A DNA stretch of 64,000 nucleotides from assembly GCA_019358875.1 (NCBI GenBank), contig JAHHIF010000015.1, positions 62,001 to 126,000 on the forward strand, in the 5' to 3' direction. The notes below the pieces were generated by a model. That model made no database searches. It was not told the DNA's origin and saw only the letters and a program-made list of their open reading frames with translations. The DNA is from Symplocastrum torsivum CPER-KK1. GTDB lineage: Bacteria > Cyanobacteriota > Cyanobacteriia > Cyanobacteriales > Coleofasciculaceae. The number at the start of each line of letters is the position of its first letter. Positions within the stretch are counted from its first letter, which is position 1. Positions 17,321 to 26,210 of this stretch are shown here, in pieces. The position numbers and the translations under genes are program-made.

Positions 17321-18076
17321 ATGAACTCAAGTTTACCTATCTTTGAACTGAAAAACGTTACACAACAATTTGGGAGTTTTCAGTCGTTAGTTGATATAAA
17401 TTTGCAAATTCAAGCAGGCGATCGCGTTGCACTGGTTGGTTCTAGTGGGGCAGGGAAAAGCACCCTGATTAGTTTGCTCAACGGTACACTATTACCAACA
17501 CAGGGCGAAGTTTGGGTACTCGGTCGCAACCTTGCTCAGCTTCGCCCAAAGCTGCTGCGCCAAGTCCAACGGCAGATTGGGACAGTTTACCAGCAATTTC
17601 ATTTAGTCGATAACTTGCGGGTGATTCACAATGTGAATGCTGGACACCTCGGTCGTTGGTCGTTTCTGAAAGCTGCTGCCTCACTCATGGTTCCAATGGA
17701 TGTTGAAACGGCTTTCAAAGCGTTGGCACAGGTTGGAATTCCCGAAAAGCTGTATGAACGCACTGATAAGCTTTCTGGTGGTCAACAGCAACGAGTTGCG
17801 ATCGCGCGTGTCCTTGTCCAAAATCCTACAGCTATCCTTGCTGATGAACCGATATCCAGCCTCGATCCAGAACGCAGCCGTGAGATTATGGACATATTGC
17901 GCCAACTAAGTCAGGACACAGGCAAGACATTGGTTACCAGCCTTCACGCGATCGAGTTTGCTCGTAGCCATTACCAACGCATTATCGGTCTGCGACAGGG
18001 ACGCATTTTGTTTAATACACCTGCTGAAGCCCTGTCAGACTCGATGATTGAAGAGTTGTATCATCTTTCGAGATAA
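17321..18076 (+). CDS. PhnC-like ABC transporter ATP-binding protein
   Basis: 251 residues from ATG 17321. An ATG at 17297, which would overlap the GNAT gene by 16 bases, is the alternative. Walker A GSSGAGKST, the Q-loop VYQQF, ABC signature LSGGQQQRVAIARVL, Walker B AILADEPISSLDP and the switch His in LVTSLHAIEFA are all intact. The closest group is PhnC, the energy-coupling subunit of phosphonate-type importers. It works with the binding protein at 15826 and the double permease at 19509. The 3' end overlaps the convergent gene at 18012 by 65 bases. Confidence 0.92.
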   Translation: MNSSLPIFELKNVTQQFGSFQSLVDINLQIQAGDRVALVGSSGAGKSTLISLLNGTLLPTQGEVWVLGRNLAQLRPKLLRQVQRQIGTVYQQFHLVDNLRVIHNVNAGHLGRWSFLKAAASLMVPMDVETAFKALAQVGIPEKLYERTDKLSGGQQQRVAIARVLVQNPTAILADEPISSLDPERSREIMDILRQLSQDTGKTLVTSLHAIEFARSHYQRIIGLRQGRILFNTPAEALSDSMIEELYHLSR

Positions 18077-18584
18077 AACTAAACTCACCGTTACGGCTTT
18101 CCTGATGTGCTTTCTGAGTCCAACTATCATTGGACAACGGCTCATCAGAAATTTTGGGATAAAACGGATGGGGAGGTTCCTGGGCAAATAAGGCAGAACC
18201 TTGGTCATGGGATTTAACCAAGTTGACTAGCCAAGGCAAAAAGTCTAGAATCTCCTCCGGAAGAAGGGTTAACTCAAAGTGCCAATCCTGATTAAGTCCT
18301 TGATGGTCTCTTCTCCACTTTGTAGCTGTAGCCACACCGCCACCTTTATTAAGAGATAACCGAAGAATAAAAGGACGCTCAGGGATTAATTGATCAGGTG
18401 CAGTGTGAACATAAATACGCAAATAATTCAGTCGTTGCTGGTCATCTATCCAAGATGCCATTGGAGGATTACCAGTGGATGAACTACCGTTAGTAACGTT
18501 CACTGGTACTTCCATCGCTGCGGCAAATAGAGAGTAGAACTCACGCCTTAGCTGAGAGATAATGCGTATCGCTTCTGGAGTCAT
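18012..18584 (-). CDS. Conserved hypothetical protein
   Basis: 190 residues. The N-terminus is helical (EAIRIISQLRREFYSLFAAAM). The middle contains a beta-rich part with YLRIYVHTAPDQLIPERPF and HFELTLLPEEILDFLPWLV. The C-terminus is polar and probably disordered (from about residue 140). No known domain was recognised and no membrane segment. Its last 65 bases overlap the 3' end of the PhnC-like gene on the other strand. It sits in a minus-strand block that separates the importer's ATPase and permease genes. Confidence 0.65.
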   Translation of the reverse strand: MTPEAIRIISQLRREFYSLFAAAMEVPVNVTNGSSSTGNPPMASWIDDQQRLNYLRIYVHTAPDQLIPERPFILRLSLNKGGGVATATKWRRDHQGLNQDWHFELTLLPEEILDFLPWLVNLVKSHDQGSALFAQEPPHPFYPKISDEPLSNDSWTQKAHQESRNGEFSFISKDDTTLQSSSLTGLQQVY

Positions 18585-18671
18585 GGTTACTGGACCTTTT
18601 GGAAAAACATATGCTAAGTGACTCTTTTTATAACTACTGAAGAGCTTGAGCCAAATAGCCTTTCATCTCGT

Positions 18672-18866
18672 TTACCATTTAGAGCGGGAATGTCTCTTAG
18701 ATTGCTTGTGCCTTGCAATTAGTTTGCGCTTGCGTTTTTCAAGAGGCGTTTCAAAGTGGCGATGCTTCCTCATGTCGGGAAAAATTCCTGCTCTAGAAAC
18801 TTGTCGCTTAAATCGACGAAGAGCTGACTCAATTCCTTCGTTTTCGCCAAGAATTACTTGGGTCAT
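18672..18866 (-). CDS. rpsU: Small ribosomal subunit protein bS21
   Basis: 64 residues, highly basic. It has the bS21 pattern [34 protein letters not shown], quoted here in two parts as [15 protein letters not shown] and [15 protein letters not shown]. The protein binds the 30S platform and helps initiation. The ATG follows a perfect GGAGG at a 7-base spacing. It lies 130 bp downstream of a cold-type RRM gene on the same strand, the classic cyanobacterial rbp-rpsU order. The terminator-like hairpin at 18933-18959 stands between the two. Confidence 0.96.
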   Translation of the reverse strand: MTQVILGENEGIESALRRFKRQVSRAGIFPDMRKHRHFETPLEKRKRKLIARHKQSKRHSRSKW

Positions 18867-18932
18867 CTGTTTTCCTCCATTGCCTTAGTTAGTAGCGTTT
18901 TTTGTACTGAGTAATCCAGTAAGCCGGTGTAT

Positions 18933-18959
18933 AAAAAAGGACAGACTCGGAGCCTGCCC
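18933..18959 (-). terminator. Terminator between rbp and rpsU
   Basis: On the minus strand, GGGCAGGCT pairs with AGTCTGTCC (nine pairs, two G-U) around CCG, followed directly by six T. It is a textbook factor-independent terminator placed after rbp and before rpsU. It would set the ratio of the two transcripts if it is leaky. Confidence 0.85.
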
Positions 18960-18996
18960 TTTAGACCTCAGAGCTAAATTTTTAGTCTCAAGACTC

Positions 18997-19314
18997 TTAG
19001 TTGTAGTTGCGCCGAGACGTTCTATTGTTGTTGCCCCAGTTACCACCGCCACCACCAGATGGTTTTCTATCTTCGCGAGGCTTAGCCTTATTTACCTTCA
19101 GATCACGCCCCATCCATTCAGCACCATCAAGTGCCTCAATTGCAGCCGCTTCTTCTGCCTCTGATGCCATTTCGACAAATGCAAAACCTCGGACTCTCCC
19201 CGTTTCGCGGTCTGTGGGTAGTTGAACCCGACTCACAGTTCCGTACTCTGCAAAGACCTGGCTGAGATCTTCTTGGCTGACCTCATAGGAGAGGTTCCCG
19301 ACGTAAATTGACAT
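18997..19314 (-). CDS. RRM-type RNA-binding protein
   Basis: 105 residues from ATG 19314, which has GGAG six bases ahead; a longer frame adds four residues. One RNA recognition motif is complete: RNP2 IYVGNL at residues 3-8 and RNP1 RGFAFVEM at about 41-48. A short Gly/Asn-rich tail (GGGGGNWGNNN) follows. This is the cyanobacterial Rbp family, glycine-rich RNA-binding proteins that are often cold-induced (family knowledge). Its linkage to rpsU matches rbpA1-rpsU loci of other cyanobacteria. Confidence 0.93.
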   Translation of the reverse strand: MSIYVGNLSYEVSQEDLSQVFAEYGTVSRVQLPTDRETGRVRGFAFVEMASEAEEAAAIEALDGAEWMGRDLKVNKAKPREDRKPSGGGGGNWGNNNRTSRRNYN

Positions 19315-19508
19315 AAATGTCTCCAAATCAGAGGGTGTAGAGAACTAGATTCGGAGAGAGGCTTGTCAATGCTAAAGAGCAAACTACGCAGCCGAATTTA
19401 AGCTTCCCTGGACATATTAACACACCAAGGAGAGGTAGGGTGGGAGAAAGAAGGCATAGGAGCTATAGGCTAGATCGATGGACATGAGCGAGTGTTTTTG
19501 GATGTGAT

Positions 19509-21251
19509 ATGAGACGAAATCTAAATCATCTATCATATCCTCTCCCTCATCGCCCCTCACTCCTCAACGTTAGAAGCTTGTGGGGCTTAGTATTAGTAGC
19601 CTCTCTTGTCTGGTCATTGCACACAGCAGGTTTATTTCAGGGGGATCTGATTAACCAAGGGGGCTGGACACTTGTCCTACGTTTTCTTGCTGCGGCTATT
19701 CATCCTGAACTGAGTGCAGAATTACTGAAGCTGACACTGGAGGCATCCCTCAAGACACTCGCTTACGCTGTGTGTGGTACAGCTTTGAGTGTACTTATCG
19801 GTTTGGTCGGTGGTGTTCTTTCGTCTGAGGTGTGGTGGCAGTCTGTCTTAGCTGTGAGTCGGGGCACGACATATCGCACTCCTACTTACTGGTTGGTGGT
19901 ACGAGCCGTTTTAGCAATTCCTAGAGCAATTCATGAACTGATTTGGGCATTGTTTTTCGTCAACATCTTTGGACTTGACCCACTTGTCGCAATTTTAGCG
20001 ATCGCAATTCCCTTTGGTGCCATCACTGCCAAAGTCTTCTCAGAGATTTTAGATGAAACACCTCGCCAAGCCTTACTCGCACTCCTCAACAGCGGCGTTC
20101 CACCGCTCAATGCCTTTATCTACAGCCTAATTCCGCAAGCCTTTCTCAATCTCCTCTCCTACAGTTTCTATCGGTTTGAGTGTTCGATTCGTTCAGCCGC
20201 CGTTCTTGGCATCATCGGTGCGGGTGGACTCGGTTATGAACTTCTCCTCAGCCTCCAGTCTCTACGCTATGAACAGATGTGGACGTTTTTGATTGCTCTA
20301 ATTCTATTAAGTGGCATCACGGATTTCTGGAGTGCGATGCTGCGCCGTCGTTTAGGGGCACCTAGTCGCCTAGATTTGAATGTCCTCAATCTTCAAGAAC
20401 GCAAAAACCCAGTTTCCCAAACTGATCCAGTCGTAAAGGGTTCATTTTTGGGTGGCATTGTTTTAGTTCTCTTCTCCTTCTGGTATGTCCAAGCTGACTA
20501 TTCCAAGCTTTGGGCACCACGAACCGCCCAACTGTTAGCGGGAGTCGTTCAGGATGCGTTTCCACCGGATGGTAGCCAGCTAAGCCAACTGTTCACCTTG
20601 TCATTGCAGACGTTGGCAATGTCTATTCTGGCAATGGCAGTAGCAGGCTTAGGGGGCATCTTGCTTTCTTTTCCTGCCGCAAGTAACTTCCTTTTACCAG
20701 GAGGAATTTTTGACCGTGGCAAATCTGCCCAACCCTCCTTTTTCAGGGGAGATCTAAATCGCTGGTGGGGAACCAGTGTTTTGGTATGTACCCGATTCCT
20801 ACTGCTTTTTGTTCGTGCGGTTCCTGAACCGATTTGGGCGTTAATCTTCCTATTTGTCTTATTTCCAGGAATTCTACCCGGAGCGATCGCACTCGGTTTG
20901 CACAATCTAGGCATTCTAGGGCGTCTGATGGCGGAAGTGACAGAAAATTTAGATGAACGCCCAATGCGATCTCTTAAAGCCTTAGGTGCAACAAGTCCTC
21001 AAGTCTTCCTGTACAGTGTCTTACCCCTCACCTTGCCTCGCTTTATTGCGTACATTCTCTATCGTTGGGAAGTCTGCATCCGCGCTACCGTAATTGTTGG
21101 CTTAGTGGGGGCTGGAGGATTAGGTCGTCTACTGACAGAGCAACTAAGTAGCTTTGACTACAAAGGACTGCTAACAACTTTAATCGTTTTTATTGCCCTT
21201 ACCTTCCTCGTAGACCTAATCAGTGCCTCAGTGCGACGGACATTAAGGTAG
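19509..21251 (+). CDS. PhnE-like ABC permease, double-length fusion
   Basis: 580 residues made of two PhnE-type permease units joined in tandem. Each half has about five to six membrane helices and a cytoplasmic coupling loop: SAAVLGIIGAGGLGYELL near 235 and RATVIVGLVGAGGLGRLL near 535. The preceding helix motif is also duplicated (RAIHELIWALFF and RAVPEPIWALIFLF). A fused dimer replaces the usual two copies. The ATPase and binding protein lie 1.4 kb upstream, across three minus-strand genes, so this permease needs its own promoter in 19327-19508. Confidence 0.92.
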   Translation: MRRNLNHLSYPLPHRPSLLNVRSLWGLVLVASLVWSLHTAGLFQGDLINQGGWTLVLRFLAAAIHPELSAELLKLTLEASLKTLAYAVCGTALSVLIGLVGGVLSSEVWWQSVLAVSRGTTYRTPTYWLVVRAVLAIPRAIHELIWALFFVNIFGLDPLVAILAIAIPFGAITAKVFSEILDETPRQALLALLNSGVPPLNAFIYSLIPQAFLNLLSYSFYRFECSIRSAAVLGIIGAGGLGYELLLSLQSLRYEQMWTFLIALILLSGITDFWSAMLRRRLGAPSRLDLNVLNLQERKNPVSQTDPVVKGSFLGGIVLVLFSFWYVQADYSKLWAPRTAQLLAGVVQDAFPPDGSQLSQLFTLSLQTLAMSILAMAVAGLGGILLSFPAASNFLLPGGIFDRGKSAQPSFFRGDLNRWWGTSVLVCTRFLLLFVRAVPEPIWALIFLFVLFPGILPGAIALGLHNLGILGRLMAEVTENLDERPMRSLKALGATSPQVFLYSVLPLTLPRFIAYILYRWEVCIRATVIVGLVGAGGLGRLLTEQLSSFDYKGLLTTLIVFIALTFLVDLISASVRRTLR

Positions 21252-21337
21252 TAGTAACAAGCCTGTCCTCACTTCGACAAAGCAGAAAATCTCGATTTTA
21301 ATAGAGCAGTTGAGAGATTTTTGAGGATAATCCCTAG

Positions 21338-22843
21338 ATGCGAGTACTAAAAAGTTTTTTTTATAGACTCCGAAGACGTAGAAAAGACTGGGTTATCTGG
21401 CTTGTTTTTACTGGCGCGATCGCTTTCTTGTTGGCGGTTATCCTCAACCCTCAAAAGCTTCCCATAAGCATTGCAACTAACGAAACAGCTACAAAAACTC
21501 GCGTTGTAGTGATGACAGATATTGGAGATGACGCTGATGATCAGCAATCAATGATTCGCTTTCTCAGCTATGCTAACGAATTTGACATTGAAGGGATTAC
21601 AGTTACACCTCTCTACAGACCCGGAAGACCTAACAGTGTTGCCGCTAGTATGGCAATTATGGAAAGCTTGCTAAATGCTTATGGAACTGTTCATAGCAAT
21701 TTAATTTTACATAGTTCAGACTTTCCTACAAAGGCTTATCTAGAAAGCGTGACCAAGACGGGAAATCACGGCTTGAAGTTTTATACCTATGGTTACGAAT
21801 CAAATATTGGGGATTGGATTGGGGAAGGAAATACACCATCGGGACCGGAGTGGGTCGTACAACCTAAGGACTCAGAGGCTTCCAATCTAATTGTTTCAAG
21901 TTTGAAAAAAAATGACCCTCGCCCAATTTGGTTCCTAGCTTGGGGAGGAACTTATCCGCTTGCACAAGCCCTTTATCGAATTGAACATTCTGGGCATAGT
22001 AAAACGGAGATTGCGGCAATGAAAAGTAAGATAAGACTTTATGATATCGACAAACAAGATACAACGTTCCCTAATTATATTCAAACGAATCACAAGGATA
22101 TTAAAATCATTGCCAGTGGTATAACTTTCAACCAAATTCATACCCCTAACGAACCCGATCACAACTACAAAGATAGTAATTGGGTAGAGACAAACATCCG
22201 TAATAATCACGGAGAATTAGGTGCTAAATACCCAAATTATACTGGCGATGTAGTCGGAGTAAAAGAGGGCGATAGTCCAACATTCTTGCACCTAATCCCC
22301 AATGGCTTGAATGACCCAGAAAAACCTGATTTTGGAGGTTGGGGAGGGCGATACCAGCTAAATACAGCAAATGGCTCTCAATGGTATGAAGATATTACAG
22401 ACCCTTCAGGTCTTGATATGTGGGGTCGGCGGATAGAAAGCTCAATTCCTCAATGGCGCAAGCAATTCCAAAACGATTTTGCAGCTCGAATGGATTGGCA
22501 GACCAGGAGTTATGCTGAAGCCAATCATAATCCTACCGCTGCTTTTAATGGTGAGCTTTCTAAAAATGTTATTCTCCAAAATATCTCACCGGGTCAGACA
22601 GTAACCTTGAGTGCTACTGGTTCTAGCGACCCTGATGGAGATTCACTGTCTTACAATTGGTTTCAATACAAGAAACCAGGAACTTACAGCGGCAATCTTG
22701 AAGTTAGTAATTCAAACTCTAGTAAGGCAAGCTTTGTTGCGCCGAATGCTGTAGGGCAAACTATCCATATCCTTCTTGAAGTTCAAGATAATGGAAACCC
22801 ATCGCTAGTAAGCTATCGAAGGATTGTCTATACCATCAGATGA
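21338..22843 (+). CDS. DUF1593 (nucleoside hydrolase-like) membrane-anchored protein
   Basis: 501 residues. One membrane helix (about 18-36) places the rest outside the cytoplasm. Residues 50-390 are the DUF1593/nucleoside-hydrolase-like domain, with the Asp cluster MTDIGDDADDQQS that would bind Ca2+ at the ribose site, and WFLAWGGTYPLAQAL. The C-terminal 100 residues are an Ig-like beta sandwich with ATGSSDPDGDSLSYNW. Homologues occur beside polysaccharide-degrading genes and have been called cellulose-binding proteins; the substrate here is probably a nucleoside or glycoside but is not shown. It stands 87 bp after the permease but looks functionally unrelated. Confidence 0.85.
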   Translation: MRVLKSFFYRLRRRRKDWVIWLVFTGAIAFLLAVILNPQKLPISIATNETATKTRVVVMTDIGDDADDQQSMIRFLSYANEFDIEGITVTPLYRPGRPNSVAASMAIMESLLNAYGTVHSNLILHSSDFPTKAYLESVTKTGNHGLKFYTYGYESNIGDWIGEGNTPSGPEWVVQPKDSEASNLIVSSLKKNDPRPIWFLAWGGTYPLAQALYRIEHSGHSKTEIAAMKSKIRLYDIDKQDTTFPNYIQTNHKDIKIIASGITFNQIHTPNEPDHNYKDSNWVETNIRNNHGELGAKYPNYTGDVVGVKEGDSPTFLHLIPNGLNDPEKPDFGGWGGRYQLNTANGSQWYEDITDPSGLDMWGRRIESSIPQWRKQFQNDFAARMDWQTRSYAEANHNPTAAFNGELSKNVILQNISPGQTVTLSATGSSDPDGDSLSYNWFQYKKPGTYSGNLEVSNSNSSKASFVAPNAVGQTIHILLEVQDNGNPSLVSYRRIVYTIR

Positions 22844-23165
22844 GTCGGCTGCTTCATAATCATTTACAAACTGCCTTTAGGAAGTTGTTCTTAATAAAAA
22901 ATGAGGCGTAGCTTGCTCTACTCAAGCAGATTGTAAAACTTTGGAGTTAATTTGATAAAGTTTTCAATAATTTTCTTCCGGAATCAGTAACAGCTAGTTT
23001 GTAGGTTGCAGTGTTCCTACAGGAAGTTTAACAACGCGGATAAATAAGTTTGTTTAAGCCAACATTCTCACTTAAATCGAGAGTTTGGTTACAAGAAGCT
23101 GTTTATCCAAAGTCTTTTTCTGTAGAAAACACTTAAACACTAACTTACAAAATAAGGCAATAAAC
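22844..23165. other. Intergenic stretch of 322 bp
   Basis: Leader region of the haem peroxidase gene. It has no hairpin with a T-run and no recognisable binding site. An in-frame extension of the peroxidase reading frame back to 23085 is open but begins with sequence unlike the family. Confidence 0.4.
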
Positions 23166-24638
23166 ATGGTTAGATTTCATGGTTTTAGCCCTCGTACAGG
23201 GGAGAATTGCCCTCCTGGTCAATTTGCTCAAACCGGAAAGTTTGGCAGGATGTTTCCAGAACTTCGTGCCTTGACTCCCTCCTTGGACGCTTTGGAGGAC
23301 TTGGGAGACGCGATGAATGATGCAAACCCTGAGTCTCCAAAAGGCGACAATAAAGACGTGCCAGCCGGGTACACCTACCTCGGTCAATTCATCGATCATG
23401 ACATCACCTTCGACACTACAGCTCTACAAGAAATCATTGTTGACCCGTTGGCGGTGAGAAACTTTCGCACGCCGATGCTCGACTTAGATAACCTCTATGG
23501 GAGTGGTCCGAGTGTACAACCCTATCTCTATCAACTCTCTGACCCTGAGCTATTTTTGATTGGGAAAACCAACGCACAGCCTGGTGGAGGAGACTCCAGC
23601 CTTCCCACTCAGCTACCCAACGACCTCCCTCGTGCCGAGAGTGGTCTAGCAATCATTGGTGACCCACGCAATGACGAAAACTTGATTGTTGCACAACTTC
23701 ACTTAGCTTTTCTCAAGTTTCATAACAAGATAGTTGCAGGAATTCGGGATGGTAGCATCCAACAAGAATCTCCTATTCGCAAGTCAGCGTTTGAAGAAGC
23801 CAGAGATTTAGTAATTTGGCATTATCAGTGGATTGTACTTCACGACTTTTTGCGCCGCATTCTTGATAATGAGCAACTAGACCAAGTTCTGAATGGAGGT
23901 AGACGCTTTTACAAATTTGAGAAAGAGCCGTTTATTCCGATTGAGTTTTCGGTCGCAGCTTATCGTCTCGGTCATAGTATGATTCGTGCAATTTATGACT
24001 ACAACCGAGTCTTTACACCTCGTCCTGGTGGAGTCGTACCTGCTTCGTTGGAACTACTATTTAACTTCACTGCCAAATCAGGCCCACAAGGCGAGTTTAC
24101 CAGTGTTCCCATTCCTAGTGACTGGATTATTGATTGGAGAAGATTTTTTGAAATAGACCCTAAGGTGCCAGTTGGGTTCAGTCGTGAACTAGACCCGTTC
24201 CTGGTTGACCCACTGAAGAATTTGCCGAATGTTCCAAAACCAAATTCACTGGCTGTCAGGAACTTGCAACGTGGTCGCAGTGTCGGCTTGCCATCCGGTC
24301 AAAGTATAGCGAAGTTCATGGGATTCAAGCCGTTGGCTAAGTCAAAGATTGCTCAAGGTCCCGATGGAAAGGTTGCTAAGAAGCATAAGTTTGATATTGA
24401 ATCACCGCTCTGGTACTACATCCTTAAGGAAGCACAAATTCAAGGTCAAGGAAAGCGTTTAGGTCAAGTGGGAAGTCGGATTGTAGCTGAGGTTTTTGTT
24501 GGTTTACTGCAAGCAGATAGCAGTTCATTCTTGGCGCGGAATCCAGATTGGAAGCCAACACTGCCTGCTGAGAAAGCCGGAACATTTACGATGGCAGATT
24601 TGCTGAGATTTGTGGATGACATTAATCCCATTGGCTAA
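23166..24638 (+). CDS. Animal-type haem peroxidase
   Basis: 490 residues from ATG 23166, which follows AAGGC; 27 upstream codons remain open but do not resemble the family. The distal haem motif is GYTYLGQFIDHDITF, with Asp (haem link), distal His and the Ca2+ site. The proximal region is VAAYRLGHSMIRAIYDYNR, with proximal His. These mark the peroxidase-cyclooxygenase superfamily (peroxicin/peroxidockerin-like bacterial members). No signal peptide is seen. The enzyme should use hydrogen peroxide to oxidise halides or organic substrates; substrate unknown. Single gene, with its own spacer on both sides. Confidence 0.9.
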   Translation: MVRFHGFSPRTGENCPPGQFAQTGKFGRMFPELRALTPSLDALEDLGDAMNDANPESPKGDNKDVPAGYTYLGQFIDHDITFDTTALQEIIVDPLAVRNFRTPMLDLDNLYGSGPSVQPYLYQLSDPELFLIGKTNAQPGGGDSSLPTQLPNDLPRAESGLAIIGDPRNDENLIVAQLHLAFLKFHNKIVAGIRDGSIQQESPIRKSAFEEARDLVIWHYQWIVLHDFLRRILDNEQLDQVLNGGRRFYKFEKEPFIPIEFSVAAYRLGHSMIRAIYDYNRVFTPRPGGVVPASLELLFNFTAKSGPQGEFTSVPIPSDWIIDWRRFFEIDPKVPVGFSRELDPFLVDPLKNLPNVPKPNSLAVRNLQRGRSVGLPSGQSIAKFMGFKPLAKSKIAQGPDGKVAKKHKFDIESPLWYYILKEAQIQGQGKRLGQVGSRIVAEVFVGLLQADSSSFLARNPDWKPTLPAEKAGTFTMADLLRFVDDINPIG

Positions 24639-24689
24639 GCCATTACCACTTTACTTGTGATGATTGGAAAAGGGTTACGAGCATCTACA

Positions 24690-24717
24690 GTAGGGAGGTA
24701 CAACTGTACCCCCTACC
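24690..24717. repeat. GTAGGG-type palindrome
   Basis: GTAGGGAGGTAC and GTACCCCCTAC pair (one bulged A) around AACT. It lies between the convergent peroxidase and trpF genes and belongs to the same dispersed palindrome type as 2723 and 4890. It may also stop transcription from either side. Confidence 0.6.
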
Positions 24718-24745
24718 ATGAAATGTCGTGAACGCCAGTGAATCC

Positions 24746-25399
24746 TTAGCAAAGCGGTTCGGACAGGACTAGCGTAGAGCGTACTTGCTCGAATAGCTGA
24801 GCAACTTTATCTAAATCTTTATCTCCAGGCGATCGCTCTACACCACTTGATAAATCTACCCCATTCGGTTGCAACCCGCTCAGAGCCTCTAAAATATTAT
24901 CCGGTGTTAAGCCGCCAGCTAGTAACCACGGGCAATCGGGACTAAATTGCCGCAGCGTTACCCAATCTAAGGTTTTACCCGTACCTCCCAACATTTGAGG
25001 ATGATAAGCGTCTAGTAACAGCGTATCCACACAACTGACGTAAGTATTCGAGTGGCTTAAACACTCTGGTGTCTTAACTCTGAGCGCTTTAAGAATTTCC
25101 ACTTCTGGGAGAGACTCTCGCAGCCTTTGACAAAATTCTGGGGATTCACTGCCGTGTAATTGCACAGCACTCAAACCCGCTTCAGCAACAATCTCAGTGA
25201 TGTCTTCAATTGTGGCATCAGCAAACACGCCAATTCGATCAACCTCTACAAGCAATGCCTCTACGATTGCCCGAATTTGCCCCGGCGTTACATAACGGGG
25301 AGAGGCTTGCACACAGATGAATCCTAAGGCTGTTGCTCCTAGTTGTGCGATCGCCTGACCTTGATCTGGTTTGGTAATACCACAAATTTTGACCCGCAT
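24746..25399 (-). CDS. trpF: Phosphoribosylanthranilate isomerase
   Basis: 217 residues, (beta/alpha)8 barrel. The N-terminal active-site motif [13 protein letters not shown] carries the catalytic Cys (residue 5-7 region). VGVFAD-like [16 protein letters not shown] ([11 protein letters not shown]), the acid Asp in DTLLLDAY, and the phosphate loop [10 protein letters not shown] with GVDLSSGVE are all present. It converts N-(5-phosphoribosyl)-anthranilate to CdRP in tryptophan synthesis. No other trp gene is adjacent, as usual in cyanobacteria. Confidence 0.96.
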   Translation of the reverse strand: MRVKICGITKPDQGQAIAQLGATALGFICVQASPRYVTPGQIRAIVEALLVEVDRIGVFADATIEDITEIVAEAGLSAVQLHGSESPEFCQRLRESLPEVEILKALRVKTPECLSHSNTYVSCVDTLLLDAYHPQMLGGTGKTLDWVTLRQFSPDCPWLLAGGLTPDNILEALSGLQPNGVDLSSGVERSPGDKDLDKVAQLFEQVRSTLVLSEPLC

Positions 25400-25629
25400 C
25401 GTCTACAGTTCTCAGTTTTTGTGAATTGTATAGCTTTGTATCAAAATAACTCGTAAAAGTGTTAATTCTTCAAACAAGTTGTCAATTTTTTCCTTAGAGC
25501 TTTTTATAATGCCCTTAAATGTAAGGAGTGTAAACCGCAATCATTCCCAAGGAAGAAGGGATAATTCACTTTTCTCGGTAGTCTTCAATTACTCTATTAA
25601 TGTTCTTCGTGACAAAAGGAGAAGAAAAC

Positions 25630-25920
25630 TTGATTGACTTAATTAATTCAATTTTATTGGCAGCAGTGCAGCCGACCGTCGCTGACACGAGTACGTGGAG
25701 CTGGAGCGGTTCGCTCGTCATGAATATTTGCGTCCTCCTTGGTATTATCATTGCCAAAATTGGTATCCGCAACAAAGGAAAAGGTCCTGCCCTGCCTTTG
25801 CTAGAGCCATTTCTGGGGAAGAACTTTGGTGCGCCTGAGCTAATAGCGGGCGCAAGCATCGGTCATCTATTAGGGGTTGGTGCTATTCTGGGGCTGACTA
25901 ATATTGGTCTCATTACATAA
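25630..25920 (+). CDS. psaK: Photosystem I subunit X (PsaK)
   Basis: 96 residues if started at TTG 25630, which has AAGGAG eight bases ahead. An ATG at 25600 gives ten extra residues but has no ribosome-binding site, and known PsaK proteins begin near LLAA. Two membrane helices (about 27-46 and 70-92) flank a positively charged loop. The motifs GPALPLLEPFLGKNFGAPELI and GHLLGVGAILGLTNIG match PsaK. The subunit sits at the edge of photosystem I, binds chlorophyll, and in state transitions helps attach phycobilisomes. A strong terminator follows at 25954. Confidence 0.93.
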   Translation: MIDLINSILLAAVQPTVADTSTWSWSGSLVMNICVLLGIIIAKIGIRNKGKGPALPLLEPFLGKNFGAPELIAGASIGHLLGVGAILGLTNIGLIT

Positions 25921-25953
25921 AGACAATACCCAGAAAGGATAACGATCTCCAAG

Positions 25954-26003
25954 AGACGCTCGATTTGAGCCACTAGCGACTCAAACTGGGCGTCTAAATT
26001 TTT
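25954..26003 (+). terminator. Terminator of psaK
   Basis: AGACGC (25954-25959) pairs with GCGTCT (25990-25995), and an inner TTTGAG pairs with CTCAAA around a 10-base loop. The RNA continues AAATTTTT. Position and T-run fit a factor-independent terminator of psaK. Confidence 0.8.
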
Positions 26004-26147
26004 GGTAAGAAGCATCATCTGCTATAAGCTTTTCCCCAGGTTTATAGGTATGGCAGTGGATAAGAATATCTTGCTGCTTATCGCAAGTGCCACCTTCTAG
26101 GTAAAGATTTGTTCTTTTTTTGCCGTTTACGCTGGGGCTTGTACTCT

Positions 26148-26175
26148 AGCTGAATGCTGAATGCTGATAGCTTTT
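26148..26175. repeat. Degenerate CTGA tandem repeat
   Basis: Three units agctgaatgctgaatgctga in tandem, upstream of the protease gene. It is the same repeat type as at 15747 and 41241. Confidence 0.6.
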
Positions 26176-26210
26176 TTGGTCAAGCCTAGAAGAGAGGGAG
26201 AAGAATAGTC

